Of a stretch of 64,000 nt of DNA, positions 1-9,358 are shown piece after piece. Made by a program: the position numbers and the translations under genes. Each line of letters opens with the position of its first letter. Within the stretch, counting starts at the first letter, position 1. The DNA lies in contig NZ_JACJRU010000005.1 in assembly GCF_014697425.1 (NCBI RefSeq), positions 62,001 through 126,000 on the forward strand. Reading direction: 5' to 3'. The notes under the pieces are model-generated. The model worked only from the letters and a program-made list of their open reading frames with translations. It did no database searches and was not told where the DNA came from. Source of the DNA: Nostoc sp. FACHB-110. Lineage in GTDB: Bacteria; Cyanobacteriota; Cyanobacteriia; Cyanobacteriales; Nostocaceae.

Positions 1-237
1 GATTCCATCTGCTTGGAGTTTTTGATAAACTTCAACTCCTGTTAATTCCGGCATTCTGTTATCTAAAATTAATAAATCTGGTTGCTCATTAATTACTTTT
101 TCAATTGCTTCTTTGCCATTTCTAGCTTCTTGGACTTCCCAACCTTCTGCTTCTAAAAGGAAGGTGAGCATTGCCCGACTATCATCATCATCATCTGCAA
201 TCAGGACTTTACGCTTTTCTATATTTTGATTATTCAT
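1..237 (-). CDS. Response regulator receiver domain, truncated by window edge
   Basis: Reading from an ATG at 237, 79 codons are visible before the window ends, so the C-terminus is missing. The visible part is a CheY-like receiver: beta-1 followed by an acidic cluster (D15-D19) and a phospho-acceptor Asp at about residue 59 in the motif LLILDNRMPE. Receivers take phosphate from a histidine kinase. Only 7 bp separate it from the upstream GAF-domain gene (245-1432), so the two are probably cotranscribed and act in one pathway. Whether an output domain follows cannot be seen. The receiver assignment is secure. Confidence 0.9.
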   Translation of the reverse strand, partial: MNNQNIEKRKVLIADDDDDSRAMLTFLLEAEGWEVQEARNGKEAIEKVINEQPDLLILDNRMPELTGVEVYQKLQADGI

Positions 238-244
238 TGCTGAT

Positions 245-1432
245 TTATTTAAGTGGTAGATAAAAAATTTGTGATGTTGTTTCTGATTGAGAAATATGTA
301 AGCATGAAATAGCGGTAAAATTAACTTGTACTAAATCTAAACTAGAAGTTTTACTGGCTATAACTTTGACAATGCCACTTTTGCCTGCTTGATCAAAAGC
401 TTGCAAAAAATAACGCAGTAGTTGACGTAAAAGGCTTCTAGAATCGGCAATGACTGTAATGGGTTCGTCCCACTCAGTTACTATTTCTACCTGACGAATT
501 GCTGCTTCTGTAACCAGTAAATCTACTAAATCGGAGATACAATCAGTGAGAATCACGGGTTGGCGCATTCCCATCTCGAAAGATGCTAAATTTCTCCAAA
601 TAGCAGCACGACGACGAAATATTTGAATTGATTGTTCAGCTTGTTGGAGCAATTGCATGGCGTAGTCTAAGCGGTTTACCGCTACCATCCGGGAAATCAC
701 TTCCAGTTTTAGGCGTGCTGCTTGATTCACCTGGATAATATCTTGCCTTAATTCTTCTAATGGCTGATATTCGTTGGGATTTGACTGTAATACGCGACGC
801 ACATCTTTTTCTAAAATAGCAATCAATAATTCTGCTTCAATTCCCCTAGAGGCACAAAGTAAGATTTCCTTTAGTCTTTGTCTGGCATCTGCACGACGTA
901 GAGAAATACTGAGTACGCCAATAATTTCTTGCTTGTCATTGCGTAGAGGTATTCCTTGACAGGTAAATGGATGAAACCCGTCAATAAAATGCTCGTGACT
1001 GACAATTTCTACATAGTCTGTGGCTGCTAATGGCGTACCAATACCATTGGCTCCAGCTACGGCTTCAGAAAGTAAAGAACCAGGCCCGGGAAAAGGTTCT
1101 GGGCCTTGTACAGTTTGCTTGTCTCCTACTACATCCAAGACGATCGCATGTTGATCGCCTAACATAACTGCATGACGATCTGTACCAGCAGCTTGAGAAA
1201 GCATTCGGATATAAGGAGTAGATACTTGAATTAAATCACGCTTTTGTTCGATTAAACGCTCTGTATCTAAAGTTGATAGTTTTTCGGCTTGGAGAGCATA
1301 GGGGTTCGCGCCTTGCAGATGCGATCGCTCCCAAGCTTGATATATGCTGGGGCGTAACATCTGTGATTGAATTGCGCCTAGAGATTTATAGACGCGTCGT
1401 GCTTCTAAAACATCAATGTCTAGGGGAGACAT
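245..1432 (-). CDS. GAF-domain signalling protein with kinase-like C-terminus
   Basis: 395 residues. The N-terminal half (about 70-200) resembles the GAF sensor domain of AcoR/DhaR-type sigma-54 regulators, with the motifs NGIGTPLA and HPFTCQGIPL. No AAA+ or Fis-type DNA-binding domain follows. Residues about 225-395 look like a histidine-kinase dimerisation and ATPase fold (long helices, then a stretch around LLRQLLRYFLQAFDQAG resembling an N-box), but a clear phospho-acceptor His motif and the glycine-rich ATP boxes are missing. It sits 7 bp upstream of a receiver gene in the same direction, so a sensory partner role is likely. It may be a degenerate kinase or a GAF sensor acting through protein contacts; the ligand is unknown. 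Confidence 0.75.
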   Translation of the reverse strand: MSPLDIDVLEARRVYKSLGAIQSQMLRPSIYQAWERSHLQGANPYALQAEKLSTLDTERLIEQKRDLIQVSTPYIRMLSQAAGTDRHAVMLGDQHAIVLDVVGDKQTVQGPEPFPGPGSLLSEAVAGANGIGTPLAATDYVEIVSHEHFIDGFHPFTCQGIPLRNDKQEIIGVLSISLRRADARQRLKEILLCASRGIEAELLIAILEKDVRRVLQSNPNEYQPLEELRQDIIQVNQAARLKLEVISRMVAVNRLDYAMQLLQQAEQSIQIFRRRAAIWRNLASFEMGMRQPVILTDCISDLVDLLVTEAAIRQVEIVTEWDEPITVIADSRSLLRQLLRYFLQAFDQAGKSGIVKVIASKTSSLDLVQVNFTAISCLHISQSETTSQIFYLPLK

Positions 1433-1479
1433 GGCTGTAACATCCCTGAACTGATCAATGTCAGCTTCATATTTTCATC

Positions 1480-1992
1480 TTAAGCAGTTATAACACTGCT
1501 ATAATCTCCTGATTTTCCTCCCGTTTTGCTAATTAAATGAATCGCTTCAATTTGAATCGACTTTTCTAGAGCTTTGGCCATGTCGTATAAAGTCAACGCA
1601 GCTACAGAAACGGCAGTTAAAGCTTCCATTTCTACCCCGGTTTCGGCTTTGGTTTTGACAGTAGCTTGAATGTGATAACCAGGTAGTTGGGGATCGGGAG
1701 TAATTTCGACAGTAACTTTTTGCAACGGCAATGGATGACATAAGGGAATTAAATTAGATGTTTGTTTGGCTGCCATAATGCCAGCTATCCGCGCTGTTGC
1801 TAGCACATCTTTTTTAGGTGTATTGCCAGCTTCTATTGCGGCTAAGGTTTCTGGCAACATCCGCACCCTAGCCGCGGCCACTGCTTGGCGGACTGTGGGG
1901 GTTTTGCCAGAAACATCTACCATCTGTGCTTGTCCTTGAGCGTCGAGATGGGTTAATTCCGTAACAAAATTTTTTGAAGAATTGTCTTGCAT
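1480..1992 (-). CDS. moaC: Cyclic pyranopterin monophosphate synthase MoaC
   Basis: 170 residues, normal length for MoaC, which with MoaA converts GTP to cyclic pyranopterin monophosphate in the cytoplasm, the first stage of molybdenum cofactor synthesis. Family motifs are clear: LCHPLPL (active-site His), GVEMEALTA (Glu), YDMAKA (Asp and Lys) and KTGGKSG near the C-terminus. The gene ends 47 bp upstream of the GAF-protein gene on the same strand and is divergent from tRNA-Arg, with only 37 bp between the MoaC start and the tRNA. The molybdate transporter genes at 20.5-23.4 kb serve the same cofactor. Confidence 0.97.
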   Translation of the reverse strand: MQDNSSKNFVTELTHLDAQGQAQMVDVSGKTPTVRQAVAAARVRMLPETLAAIEAGNTPKKDVLATARIAGIMAAKQTSNLIPLCHPLPLQKVTVEITPDPQLPGYHIQATVKTKAETGVEMEALTAVSVAALTLYDMAKALEKSIQIEAIHLISKTGGKSGDYSSVITA

Positions 1993-2029
1993 TTTTAGAG
2001 AAAGTAGTGCTAATATATTTTTCTGGCAG

Positions 2030-2103
2030 GGGCGTGTAGCTCAGTGGACTAGAGCACGTGGCTACGGACCACGGTGTCGGGGGTTCGAATCCCTCCTCGC
2101 CCG
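2030..2103 (+). tRNA. trnR: tRNA-Arg, anticodon ACG
   Basis: A 74-nt cloverleaf: acceptor arms 2030-2036 and 2096-2102, D-stem 2039-2042/2052-2055, anticodon stem 2057-2061/2069-2073 with loop CTACGGA (anticodon ACG at 2064-2066), T-stem 2079-2083/2091-2095 with loop TTCGAAT, discriminator G at 2103. CCA is not encoded. The acceptor stem has one T-T mismatch at pair 6-67. The base after the anticodon is G and the discriminator is G; from memory, cyanobacterial and plastid tRNA-Arg(ACG) more often have A at both. Confidence 0.97.
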
Positions 2104-2128
2104 TTTAATAAGTAAAAAGTAACAAAGT

Positions 2129-2161
2129 AAAAGGCAAAAAGATATAGCTCTTTTGCCTTTT
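2129..2161. terminator. Bidirectional intrinsic terminator
   Basis: Inverted repeat AAAAGGCAAAA ... TTTTGCCTTTT with A-rich left and T-rich right flanks, between tRNA-Arg (plus) and the 3' end of the MFS gene (minus). It fits rho-independent termination on both strands. Confidence 0.8.
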
Positions 2162-2167
2162 CTTGTT

Positions 2168-3361
2168 TTAACTAATATCATTCAACGAATAGGCATCTGC
2201 ACCGCGACCTACGGCAAAACGTAAAGAACCAGAAAAATTTTTATTGCAGAGGCTCACAAAAATTAGCAATGCTAAGAAAGTTAAGCCAGTAGTGCAAGCA
2301 AACATATTGCGATAGCCTAGTTGCTCGCTGATATATCCCAATATTGGGGCTGCAATCGCAATTCCCAAGTCAAACCCCGCCATACAGATGGCAAAAATTT
2401 GCCCCCGTTCTTGTGGCAGTGAACGATCTGCCATCATTGTTGTGACCATTGAAATGACTGTCCCACCACCGCAGCCTTCGACGATGGCAGATATCAAAAA
2501 ATCATTGGTACTGTTAGCTTGCCATAGTAGAAAGCAAGCCAATGTATAAGCAACCAAACCAAAGGTAATAAATAAACCACGACCGAACCTATCGCTAGCT
2601 CGTCCAGTAAATATCCTCATCGTAAAGCTAGAAATGGCAGTAACGGTAAAAAACCAGCCACCATTAAAATTCACCGCAGTAGATTTAATAAATAAAGCCA
2701 CAAAGATATGCACAGCACCAACGGCTACACCTACTAACAACATCACAATCGCGGGTACTCTCACCCTGGGACTGAGCAAAATTTGGGCAAAATTAGGATG
2801 ATGACTTTCTGATGGCGATTGGGTATTTAATGGGGGATTGATGACTTGGGATGCACACAATAGTCCGATAATAGCGATCGCTGCGGTAAACAAAAATAGC
2901 TCTCGATAGCCAAAACTCGCTTGTAAATACCCACCGATGGCTGGGCCAATGGCTAACCCGATAGGCGCGGCTAAACTCATGTAACTAATAATTTCGCCAC
3001 GAGTGGCTACAGGAGCTAAATCAGCCACTAAAGCTATGTAACCAGTGGTAAAAGCCGCAATGCTAACACCGTGAAAAATTCGCAGAAAAAATAATAATGG
3101 GATAGATGTAAAGAGTAAATAGCCAAAAGGTGCGATCGCTGCTACTATCAGTCCAATCAATAAAACAAGCTTGCGGCCACGCTGGTCGGCGAGTTTCCCC
3201 AACATTGGACGAAACAGTAACAAACCAATGGCAAAGCCACCCATGACAATACCAATTTCTTGTTTGCTACCGCCGATATCTTCAATGTATAGCGGTAGAG
3301 TTGGTAGAAATGCAGCCGTACTTGACCAAAATAATAAAGCTGCCGTAAATAAAATCAGCAC
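2168..3361 (-). CDS. Major facilitator superfamily transporter
   Basis: 397 residues with about 12 hydrophobic segments, the usual MFS length. The loop between segments 2 and 3 carries motif A (GKLADQRGRKLVL), and a related GRASDRFGRG lies after segment 8, as in drug/H+ antiporters and sugar exporters. Substrate cannot be inferred. The start is uncertain: the frame opens with GTG at 3361, has a TAG two codons further upstream, and begins straight into the first membrane helix with no obvious ribosome-binding site, so the usual short cytoplasmic N-tail is absent. Downstream lies the bidirectional terminator at 2129-2161. Confidence 0.88.
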   Translation of the reverse strand: MLILFTAALLFWSSTAAFLPTLPLYIEDIGGSKQEIGIVMGGFAIGLLLFRPMLGKLADQRGRKLVLLIGLIVAAIAPFGYLLFTSIPLLFFLRIFHGVSIAAFTTGYIALVADLAPVATRGEIISYMSLAAPIGLAIGPAIGGYLQASFGYRELFLFTAAIAIIGLLCASQVINPPLNTQSPSESHHPNFAQILLSPRVRVPAIVMLLVGVAVGAVHIFVALFIKSTAVNFNGGWFFTVTAISSFTMRIFTGRASDRFGRGLFITFGLVAYTLACFLLWQANSTNDFLISAIVEGCGGGTVISMVTTMMADRSLPQERGQIFAICMAGFDLGIAIAAPILGYISEQLGYRNMFACTTGLTFLALLIFVSLCNKNFSGSLRFAVGRGADAYSLNDIS

Positions 3362-3403
3362 GAACTATATATAGCCTGAAGTTTTCCCATTAATTATAAT
3401 TGC

Positions 3404-4705
3404 TTAAAACTTGATTAATCCCATTTCATATAAGCCTTGGCGGAGTCTTTTGGCTTCTTGAGGGTTATGCTGTTCATGCAGGATAATAGCATTTTTAAAA
3501 GCTGTTATACTCGCTTGAACATTGCCAATTTTTAACTGCACAACACCTAAATTTTGATATGCTTCGGCATAGTAAGGATTCAATTTGATGGCTGTTTGAT
3601 AACAGGATATAGCTTCCATAAATAACCCTAAAGCTTTGAATGTCATCCCCAAATTGTAATGACCAGCCACAAAATTTGGGTCAATTTTCAAAGCAGTTTC
3701 GTAAGCTTTTTTGGCACTATTTAAATCGCCTGCATCTTTAAGTAAGTTACCTAAATTGTTATATGCTCCTAACTTCAGCATGGGATAAATCGGCAATTTA
3801 ATCGCAGCTTGATAGTGAATTAGTGCTTGTTGCGGATTTTTTAAATGGGTGTGAGCAATGCCTAAATGATAGTGGAGTTCATATAATATGTCGTAGTTTT
3901 CTTCTGAGTGCATCATCTCCGGATGCAGAGTATTAGCTGCTACGCTAATTACATTCATCGGCAAAGACTTTAAATTGGCTCCAGAGTTGTTGAGAGAATT
4001 AGCACTTCCTGTCGCCTGATTTAAGCCTCGTTGCAATAATTCCAAACCTTCAGTGATTTTGCCAGATTCGACATACAGCGCGCCTAATTTACTGCAAACA
4101 TAAGGATCATTGGGATGAGTTGCTAAAAACTCTAACATTGCAGCTTGCGCTTTGACATATTTGTTATTTTGAGCGATCGCTGCTTTTTGATAACCTACAT
4201 GGAGAATCCCTAAACCATGCAAATAACCTACTTGCCAATGGGGTTCTTTTTTGATAATCGCCGCCACACTATCATCTACTAAGGCGTGATAGGGACGTTC
4301 AAAGCGAATCTCTGGATGGTTGCGAAATAACCGCGATACCAAAGAATAGGGAGATTGGGCAGCACCCACTTCTTGACGGACGAGATTAATTAAAATATAT
4401 TCATCGGTTTTCATAACTGCTTTGATTTGCGGCACAATGCTAGGTGTGAGCAACTCATCAGCATCTAATACCAGCACCCAATCACTTGTTACATATTTTA
4501 ATGCGGCATTGCGGGCTGTACTAAAATTATTAGACCATTCAAAATAATGAACTTTAGCACCGAATTCTTGGGCAATTTGAGGAGTGCGATCGCTAGAACC
4601 TGTATCTAGCACGATCATTTCATCTACAAAATCTTTAACACTATTTAGGCACTTAGGTAACGCAGCTTCTTCATTTTTAACAATCATGCACAGACTAATA
4701 CTCAT
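3404..4705 (-). CDS. Family 2 glycosyltransferase fused to TPR repeats
   Basis: 433 residues. Residues 1-100 form a GT-A fold: start CMIVKNEE, nucleotide-binding acids D34 and D39 in LDTGSSDRT, and metal-binding D81-A-D83 in LVLDADELL. The second half (about 265-415) contains tandem tetratricopeptide repeats, including one with HYNLGMTFKALG and one with AYQNLGVVQLKIG. This GT2-TPR layout is common in cyanobacteria and is thought to modify cell-surface glycans or proteins; the acceptor is unknown. The protein is cytoplasmic with no membrane segment. It is divergent from the kinase at 4885, with about 180 bp between them. Confidence 0.9.
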   Translation of the reverse strand: MSISLCMIVKNEEAALPKCLNSVKDFVDEMIVLDTGSSDRTPQIAQEFGAKVHYFEWSNNFSTARNAALKYVTSDWVLVLDADELLTPSIVPQIKAVMKTDEYILINLVRQEVGAAQSPYSLVSRLFRNHPEIRFERPYHALVDDSVAAIIKKEPHWQVGYLHGLGILHVGYQKAAIAQNNKYVKAQAAMLEFLATHPNDPYVCSKLGALYVESGKITEGLELLQRGLNQATGSANSLNNSGANLKSLPMNVISVAANTLHPEMMHSEENYDILYELHYHLGIAHTHLKNPQQALIHYQAAIKLPIYPMLKLGAYNNLGNLLKDAGDLNSAKKAYETALKIDPNFVAGHYNLGMTFKALGLFMEAISCYQTAIKLNPYYAEAYQNLGVVQLKIGNVQASITAFKNAIILHEQHNPQEAKRLRQGLYEMGLIKF

Positions 4706-4884
4706 AAGCCAAAGTAAATTTATTGATTTTTATGTATTGGACATAATAGATGCTGCCTAGTTTGCAAATCAGAAACAGGGTGTAGAACAGAAATATACCA
4801 CTCAGCACTTACCACTTTATTGTGTGCAAAAATCAAGATTAACAAATCAATGGGTGAGTAATTCAAAAATTAAGGGGAAACTTC

Positions 4885-6288
4885 ATGCTGGGTCAAACAG
4901 TCGGGGGACGCTACCAAATTCTCACTCAGTTGGGAAGAGGCGGGTTTGGCACAACTTTTATCGCACAAGATATGCAACGTCCAGGAAATCCCAAGTGTGT
5001 GGTTAAACAATTTAAACCACTGGCTAACGATCCCTACACCCTCAATGCTGCCAAACGTTTTTTTGATCTAGAAGCAGCTACTTTAGAAATGTTAGGGAAA
5101 CATGACCAAATCCCGCAATTATTAGCTCACTTTGCCGAGAATGCAGAATTTTATTTAGTACAAGAATTTATTCCTGGTCACGATTTGAATGCAGAATTAC
5201 CTCCTGTCAGTGCAAAATTAACAGAAACAGCAGTTATTCAACTATTAAAAGAGATTCTGATTGTTTTAGCATTTGTTCATCAAAATCATGTCATTCATCG
5301 TGACTTGAAACCAGAAAATATTCGCCGTCGAGAATCAGATGGCAAAATAGTTTTAATCGATTTTGGTGCTGTTAAACAAATTAGTACCCAAGTCACTAAT
5401 GTTGAAGGACAAACAAGTTTTACTGTAGCTATTGGTACTCCTGGTTATATGCCTAGCGAACAAGCTAATAGCAATCCTCACTTCAGTAGCGATATCTATG
5501 CAGCCGGAATTATTGCTATCCAAGCTTTAACCGGGATAAATCCTGCCGCTGGTACTCATTCTGTTCCGAAAAATCCTGTGAGTGGTGAAATTGATTGGCG
5601 GGAAAAAGTCAAAGTTAGCCCACAGTTTGCCAAAGTTTTAGATAAAATGGTGCGCTATGATTTCCGTCAGCGTTATCCCAATGCCGAGTCAGTCTTGCAA
5701 GCATTAGAGATGCTACAGAAAGCACCATTAACTAAACTCAAAAATTCATTACCGCAAAAATTTTTTCTCGGCTTGGGAGTTACAGCGGTGATTGCTGCTG
5801 GTTTAATATTTTTATGGCAAATTAAAAACAATTCACTTAATTTTATTGAATATATAGCTCACGGCGTAAAAATTAAATACCCTGACAATTGGGCAATGGA
5901 AGAAACACCCAATGCTGTGACTCAAGATTTAGTGACATTTTTATCACCAAAACAAAGTGAGACTGATAATTTTTCAGAAATTTTAACTATTCGCATCGAA
6001 CCACTTAATAGCACTTTAAATGAATCGAAAAACTTATTTATTCAAGAAGTAAAAAATACAGTCGATAATGCCCAAATAGAAAGTTCCGGCGAAACCACAC
6101 TAGCTAATAAACGTGCCAATCAACTCGTCTTTACAGGCACAAATGATGGCAATAAGCTAAAGAGTCTACAAGTTTGGACTTTATATAATGATAACGCTTA
6201 TATTATTACTTACACTGCCAAAATAGAAGATTATGATCAGTTTTTGCCCTTAGCAGAAAAAATGATTCAATCATTTGTAATTGAATAA
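4885..6288 (+). CDS. Hanks-type Ser/Thr kinase with PsbP/Mog1-like C-terminal domain
   Basis: 467 residues. The N-terminal kinase domain is complete: glycine loop GRGGFG (17-22), ATP Lys K41, catalytic HRDLKPEN with D140, and metal-binding DFG at D159. A single membrane helix (around 293-312) follows, then a C-terminal region (about 320-467) beginning HGVKIKYPDNW that resembles PsbP/Mog1-like extracytoplasmic domains. The layout suggests a membrane receptor kinase with a periplasmic sensor or binding module. The start is supported by AAGGGG upstream of the ATG. Substrates are unknown. It is divergent from the glycosyltransferase gene. Confidence 0.93.
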   Translation: MLGQTVGGRYQILTQLGRGGFGTTFIAQDMQRPGNPKCVVKQFKPLANDPYTLNAAKRFFDLEAATLEMLGKHDQIPQLLAHFAENAEFYLVQEFIPGHDLNAELPPVSAKLTETAVIQLLKEILIVLAFVHQNHVIHRDLKPENIRRRESDGKIVLIDFGAVKQISTQVTNVEGQTSFTVAIGTPGYMPSEQANSNPHFSSDIYAAGIIAIQALTGINPAAGTHSVPKNPVSGEIDWREKVKVSPQFAKVLDKMVRYDFRQRYPNAESVLQALEMLQKAPLTKLKNSLPQKFFLGLGVTAVIAAGLIFLWQIKNNSLNFIEYIAHGVKIKYPDNWAMEETPNAVTQDLVTFLSPKQSETDNFSEILTIRIEPLNSTLNESKNLFIQEVKNTVDNAQIESSGETTLANKRANQLVFTGTNDGNKLKSLQVWTLYNDNAYIITYTAKIEDYDQFLPLAEKMIQSFVIE

Positions 6289-6358
6289 AAGATAGGCTAA
6301 TCATAGCTAAGTGGGCGAATGAAATTCGCTACTACACAAGCAAAGTCCACCTGCGTGG

Positions 6359-6505
6359 ACTCAGACAAAATCAAAGCTTTCCAACCCACCTTAGGTCAAT
6401 ACAGTTCAGTTCAGGCAACAGCTTGGACTGGTGTAGGTTGGGTGGAGGAACGGAACCCAACATTTTCATGGCTTTGTTGGGTTACGCTATCGCTACACCC
6501 AACCT
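6359..6505. repeat. 147-bp direct repeat, copy 1
   Basis: Identical to 6518-6664, with 12 bp between copies (period 159 bp). Inside each copy are nested inverted repeats: an outer pair (GTAGGTTGGGTG / CACCCAACCT) and an inner pair (AACCCAACA / TGTTGGGTT), so each copy can fold into a long hairpin. Hairpins of this kind are common in filamentous cyanobacterial intergenic DNA (from memory). Confidence 0.95.
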
Positions 6506-6517
6506 ACTATTCTCTTA

Positions 6518-6664
6518 ACTCAGACAAAATCAAAGCTTTCCAACCCACCTTAGGTCAATACAGTTCAGTTCAGGCAACAGCTTGGACTGGTGTAGGTTGG
6601 GTGGAGGAACGGAACCCAACATTTTCATGGCTTTGTTGGGTTACGCTATCGCTACACCCAACCT
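6518..6664. repeat. 147-bp direct repeat, copy 2
   Basis: Second identical copy of the 6359-6505 unit. It ends about 105 bp before the stop codon of the LptD-like gene that reads in from the right. The absence of differences between copies implies a recent duplication or gene conversion. Confidence 0.95.
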
Positions 6665-6769
6665 TGTATCTTAACTGCGTTGGGCGGGTTCCCCGACTCC
6701 CTCAGTGGCGCGCGATTTGCCATTGCCCAGTGAGAGTTTCTGGCAAAAATGTTTTGTGGTATGAGTTGA

Positions 6770-9358
6770 TTACTCCCGACGCACACCACCAACAACTGGT
6801 TTAACTTGGTTACTAGAAAATGGATCTGTACCGCCAGACCAATTAAAATCACTAATGCGAATGCTAAAGCCGCCTAATTCTAAAACAGGGTTGTATCGCA
6901 GGGTAATTCCATAGGTGCGGCGGCTATATTCTAAAATGTAGTCGGTGCTGCTTTCTTTGCCTGTATCTAGGTTAACTGAAGTTTGAAAACCTAAGCGAAA
7001 TGGCCCATAAATTTGTTGAGTAATTCCAGCACTTAATACTCTATTATCAACCGAGCGGTCAAACAAAAAAGGTGATAATCCACTATTTAAACCTTGAGAA
7101 TAACTAACATTAAAGGCTGTGTAATCTAAAAAAGGACGAGAAAAATGTCCGATTTGTCCTACTAAGCCAATAGTGCCGATGATGGTGTTTTGGGTATCAC
7201 CACTGGTGTAATAACTACTAGTTGCTGTCACACCTGCGACTGCGGTGACGTAAGGCACAACAGGATTAGCAGTGTAACGTAATCCTTCGGTGGGTGTAGC
7301 TGCTAAAGGTTTGCCGCGCCATAGAGGTATGCCAGTGCTAAGGGCGGCACTCGCTTGCAAACGACCAAGAGAAATGCGATCGTTATCTCTGACTGGTTCG
7401 AGTAAATCTTGGCGGTCAGTATTGGCGTTGATATATTGTGCGCCGGTTTGATAAGTTAGGTTAACGCCACTTTTTCCTAAAGGCACAATGGGAGAAGTAA
7501 TCACCGCTCCCAAACTACTCTGCACAGTTTGAAAGCCGAGAGTACCGTTATATAATCTGTCGCGGTAGCTATACTCCAAGTTTAAAAGATGCGGATTGCG
7601 ATCGCCTAATGCTTGTTGCAAGCGCACACTCGCCCGCAAATTATCTTCAACTTTGTCTAAATTAAAGCTGGTTAGTTCTCCTGAGGCACGTAGCGTAGTT
7701 TTTGGGCCGAAAACGGCATTGGCTCTGGTTCTTACACCAAATAAACCGCCAATGTCATCGCTTCCTCCCTGCACCGCTTTTTGAACGAAAAATTGCGGTG
7801 TAATTATCCAGCGTGCTTGTTCTGTATTGATCGGTGTAAAGGCACGTTCTAAATATAAACCTCCCCTGTCATTGCCATCAAAGCCAGGAGAAACAATTGC
7901 TGGAGTGACTTCCTGTTCTCGACGGTCAATAGTTCGGTTATCTAATGGTATCGGTAAAGTAAAACTTTGGTCAAAAACTAAACGTTGCCTTTGAGTTGTA
8001 ATCCGGTCTATTAAAGGGGCTTGACGCGTCAATGTCACCTTATCTGCCCTTAACTCTAATTCTGGTGGCGAAAACGGGTCATTGGTAATTCGCACATCCC
8101 TAGCTTGCCAACCGCGCGGATAAAAATCGATGTGTCTAGCTTCAAATCTCAGCCGCTTCACTTCTCCACCAGTTGTTGATGCTGGCAAATTACTCGCTTC
8201 TCGACCACCAAGGTTAACATTAATTCCACCAGGACTATTTACCCCTGTTAATGGTTGATTGGCGCGAATGCGATCGCTTGGTGGTCGTTGCGGTACACCA
8301 CCAGCTGTAATATCTGTAGGTAAAAAGCCCAAATCTGTGGAAGATGTAGGGATATAAATTTCTCCCCTACCGTTTTCTAATACACCACTATCTTGGAGAA
8401 AATTATAAGTGAAGCGTTGACCGCGTAAGAGTTGATCGCCTCTGGTTAAGGCGACGTTGCCTTCTCCTACAGCAATCAAGTTGGCTAGATTGACTTGGAG
8501 CCTATCGGCATCCACCACAGCCCCATCAAATCGCACTACAACATTGCCTTGCGCTGTGACAATTCGTCGCTGTTCGTCATACTCTTGTCTATCAGAGACA
8601 ACTTCCACAATTCGCTCGCGGACTACTGGTGTGGTGGGTGTAACCGAAGATGGCTGTTGGGGAGTTGTCGTCGCCGGCGGTGTTGGTGTTGCTTGGCTTG
8701 GTGCTTTGAATTCTATACTACTTGGGGTAGCCGATTCACTGGTGAGATGGCGAGACTTAAACTCAATAATATTTTGGACTGGGCGATCGCTCGCCACACT
8801 ATCATTAAATGTACCTGAGAGATTCAGGCTTTTTGGTTGCGCTGGCGGTGCAGGTGTGGGAGTTTGCAGTTCTGGCTGAGTTATTTCTGCCACAACTTCC
8901 CCATGAGAGGGAAATTGGGGAATAGCTGCACTAGGTTGAGCAATTTCTTGATGATTGACTGGTGAGGAGACAGTAGCCTTAGGCGTTACATCATTACTAT
9001 CTGGCGACTGGAGAGAATATCCAACACTTAAGGGTTGTCCTAAATTTGCCGCGCTCTTGGCATTACTAAATGCAGGTAGTCCGGCTGGTATGGTTTCTGG
9101 CGGATGAGGAGTGGGGATGTTGTGAGTTTCTAATTGTTCAGACTCCGGCGGGGAAGAAGAATTAATGACTGGTGAATTGTTGGCTTCTGCCAAACTTGGG
9201 CTTTGCGGCGTTTGAGCTAGCTGCTTTGGCTGTTGTTGAGGATTAACAGGCTCTATTAATGCCAGGGTATTACTATCGCTAGCCGATGTTAGGGAATTTA
9301 CAGGTTTTGCAGGTTCAACAATAGGAGGTGGTGCAGGCGGCAGAACTGGATGAAGCAT
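6770..9358 (-). CDS. DUF3769 protein, cyanobacterial LptD-like outer-membrane protein
   Basis: 862 residues. The first 260 are Pro/Ser/Gln-rich and low-complexity. Residues about 265-345 form an OstA/LptA-like jelly-roll (YDEQRRIVTAQGNVVVRF ... AVGEGNVALTRGDQLLRG). The remainder is rich in beta-barrel strands (for example LNLEYSYRDRLYNG) and ends with FNWSGGTDPF. This matches the DUF3769 family, regarded as the cyanobacterial counterpart of LptD, which places lipopolysaccharide in the outer membrane. No classical signal peptide is seen at the ATG, and a stop lies five codons upstream, so the start is fixed unless export is atypical. It is downstream of psbI on the same strand but 336 bp away. 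Confidence 0.88.
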   Translation of the reverse strand: MLHPVLPPAPPPIVEPAKPVNSLTSASDSNTLALIEPVNPQQQPKQLAQTPQSPSLAEANNSPVINSSSPPESEQLETHNIPTPHPPETIPAGLPAFSNAKSAANLGQPLSVGYSLQSPDSNDVTPKATVSSPVNHQEIAQPSAAIPQFPSHGEVVAEITQPELQTPTPAPPAQPKSLNLSGTFNDSVASDRPVQNIIEFKSRHLTSESATPSSIEFKAPSQATPTPPATTTPQQPSSVTPTTPVVRERIVEVVSDRQEYDEQRRIVTAQGNVVVRFDGAVVDADRLQVNLANLIAVGEGNVALTRGDQLLRGQRFTYNFLQDSGVLENGRGEIYIPTSSTDLGFLPTDITAGGVPQRPPSDRIRANQPLTGVNSPGGINVNLGGREASNLPASTTGGEVKRLRFEARHIDFYPRGWQARDVRITNDPFSPPELELRADKVTLTRQAPLIDRITTQRQRLVFDQSFTLPIPLDNRTIDRREQEVTPAIVSPGFDGNDRGGLYLERAFTPINTEQARWIITPQFFVQKAVQGGSDDIGGLFGVRTRANAVFGPKTTLRASGELTSFNLDKVEDNLRASVRLQQALGDRNPHLLNLEYSYRDRLYNGTLGFQTVQSSLGAVITSPIVPLGKSGVNLTYQTGAQYINANTDRQDLLEPVRDNDRISLGRLQASAALSTGIPLWRGKPLAATPTEGLRYTANPVVPYVTAVAGVTATSSYYTSGDTQNTIIGTIGLVGQIGHFSRPFLDYTAFNVSYSQGLNSGLSPFLFDRSVDNRVLSAGITQQIYGPFRLGFQTSVNLDTGKESSTDYILEYSRRTYGITLRYNPVLELGGFSIRISDFNWSGGTDPFSSNQVKPVVGGVRRE

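Larger units (their letters stand above)
6289..6769. other. Intergenic region dominated by a tandem duplication
   Basis: 481 bp between the convergent kinase and LptD-like genes. Apart from the two 147-bp repeat copies described separately, no gene is evident. A 161-codon open frame (6319-6804) spans it, but it is a by-product of the repeat, whose period (159 bp) is divisible by three. Confidence 0.75.

Noticed and set aside
6319..6804. 161-codon open frame across the tandem repeat
   Set aside because: It is made of two copies of a hairpin-forming repeat, overlaps the LptD-like gene, and has no ribosome-binding site or protein-like composition.
8457..8879. 140-codon plus-strand open frame
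   Set aside because: Shadow of the low-complexity N-terminal region of the LptD-like gene.
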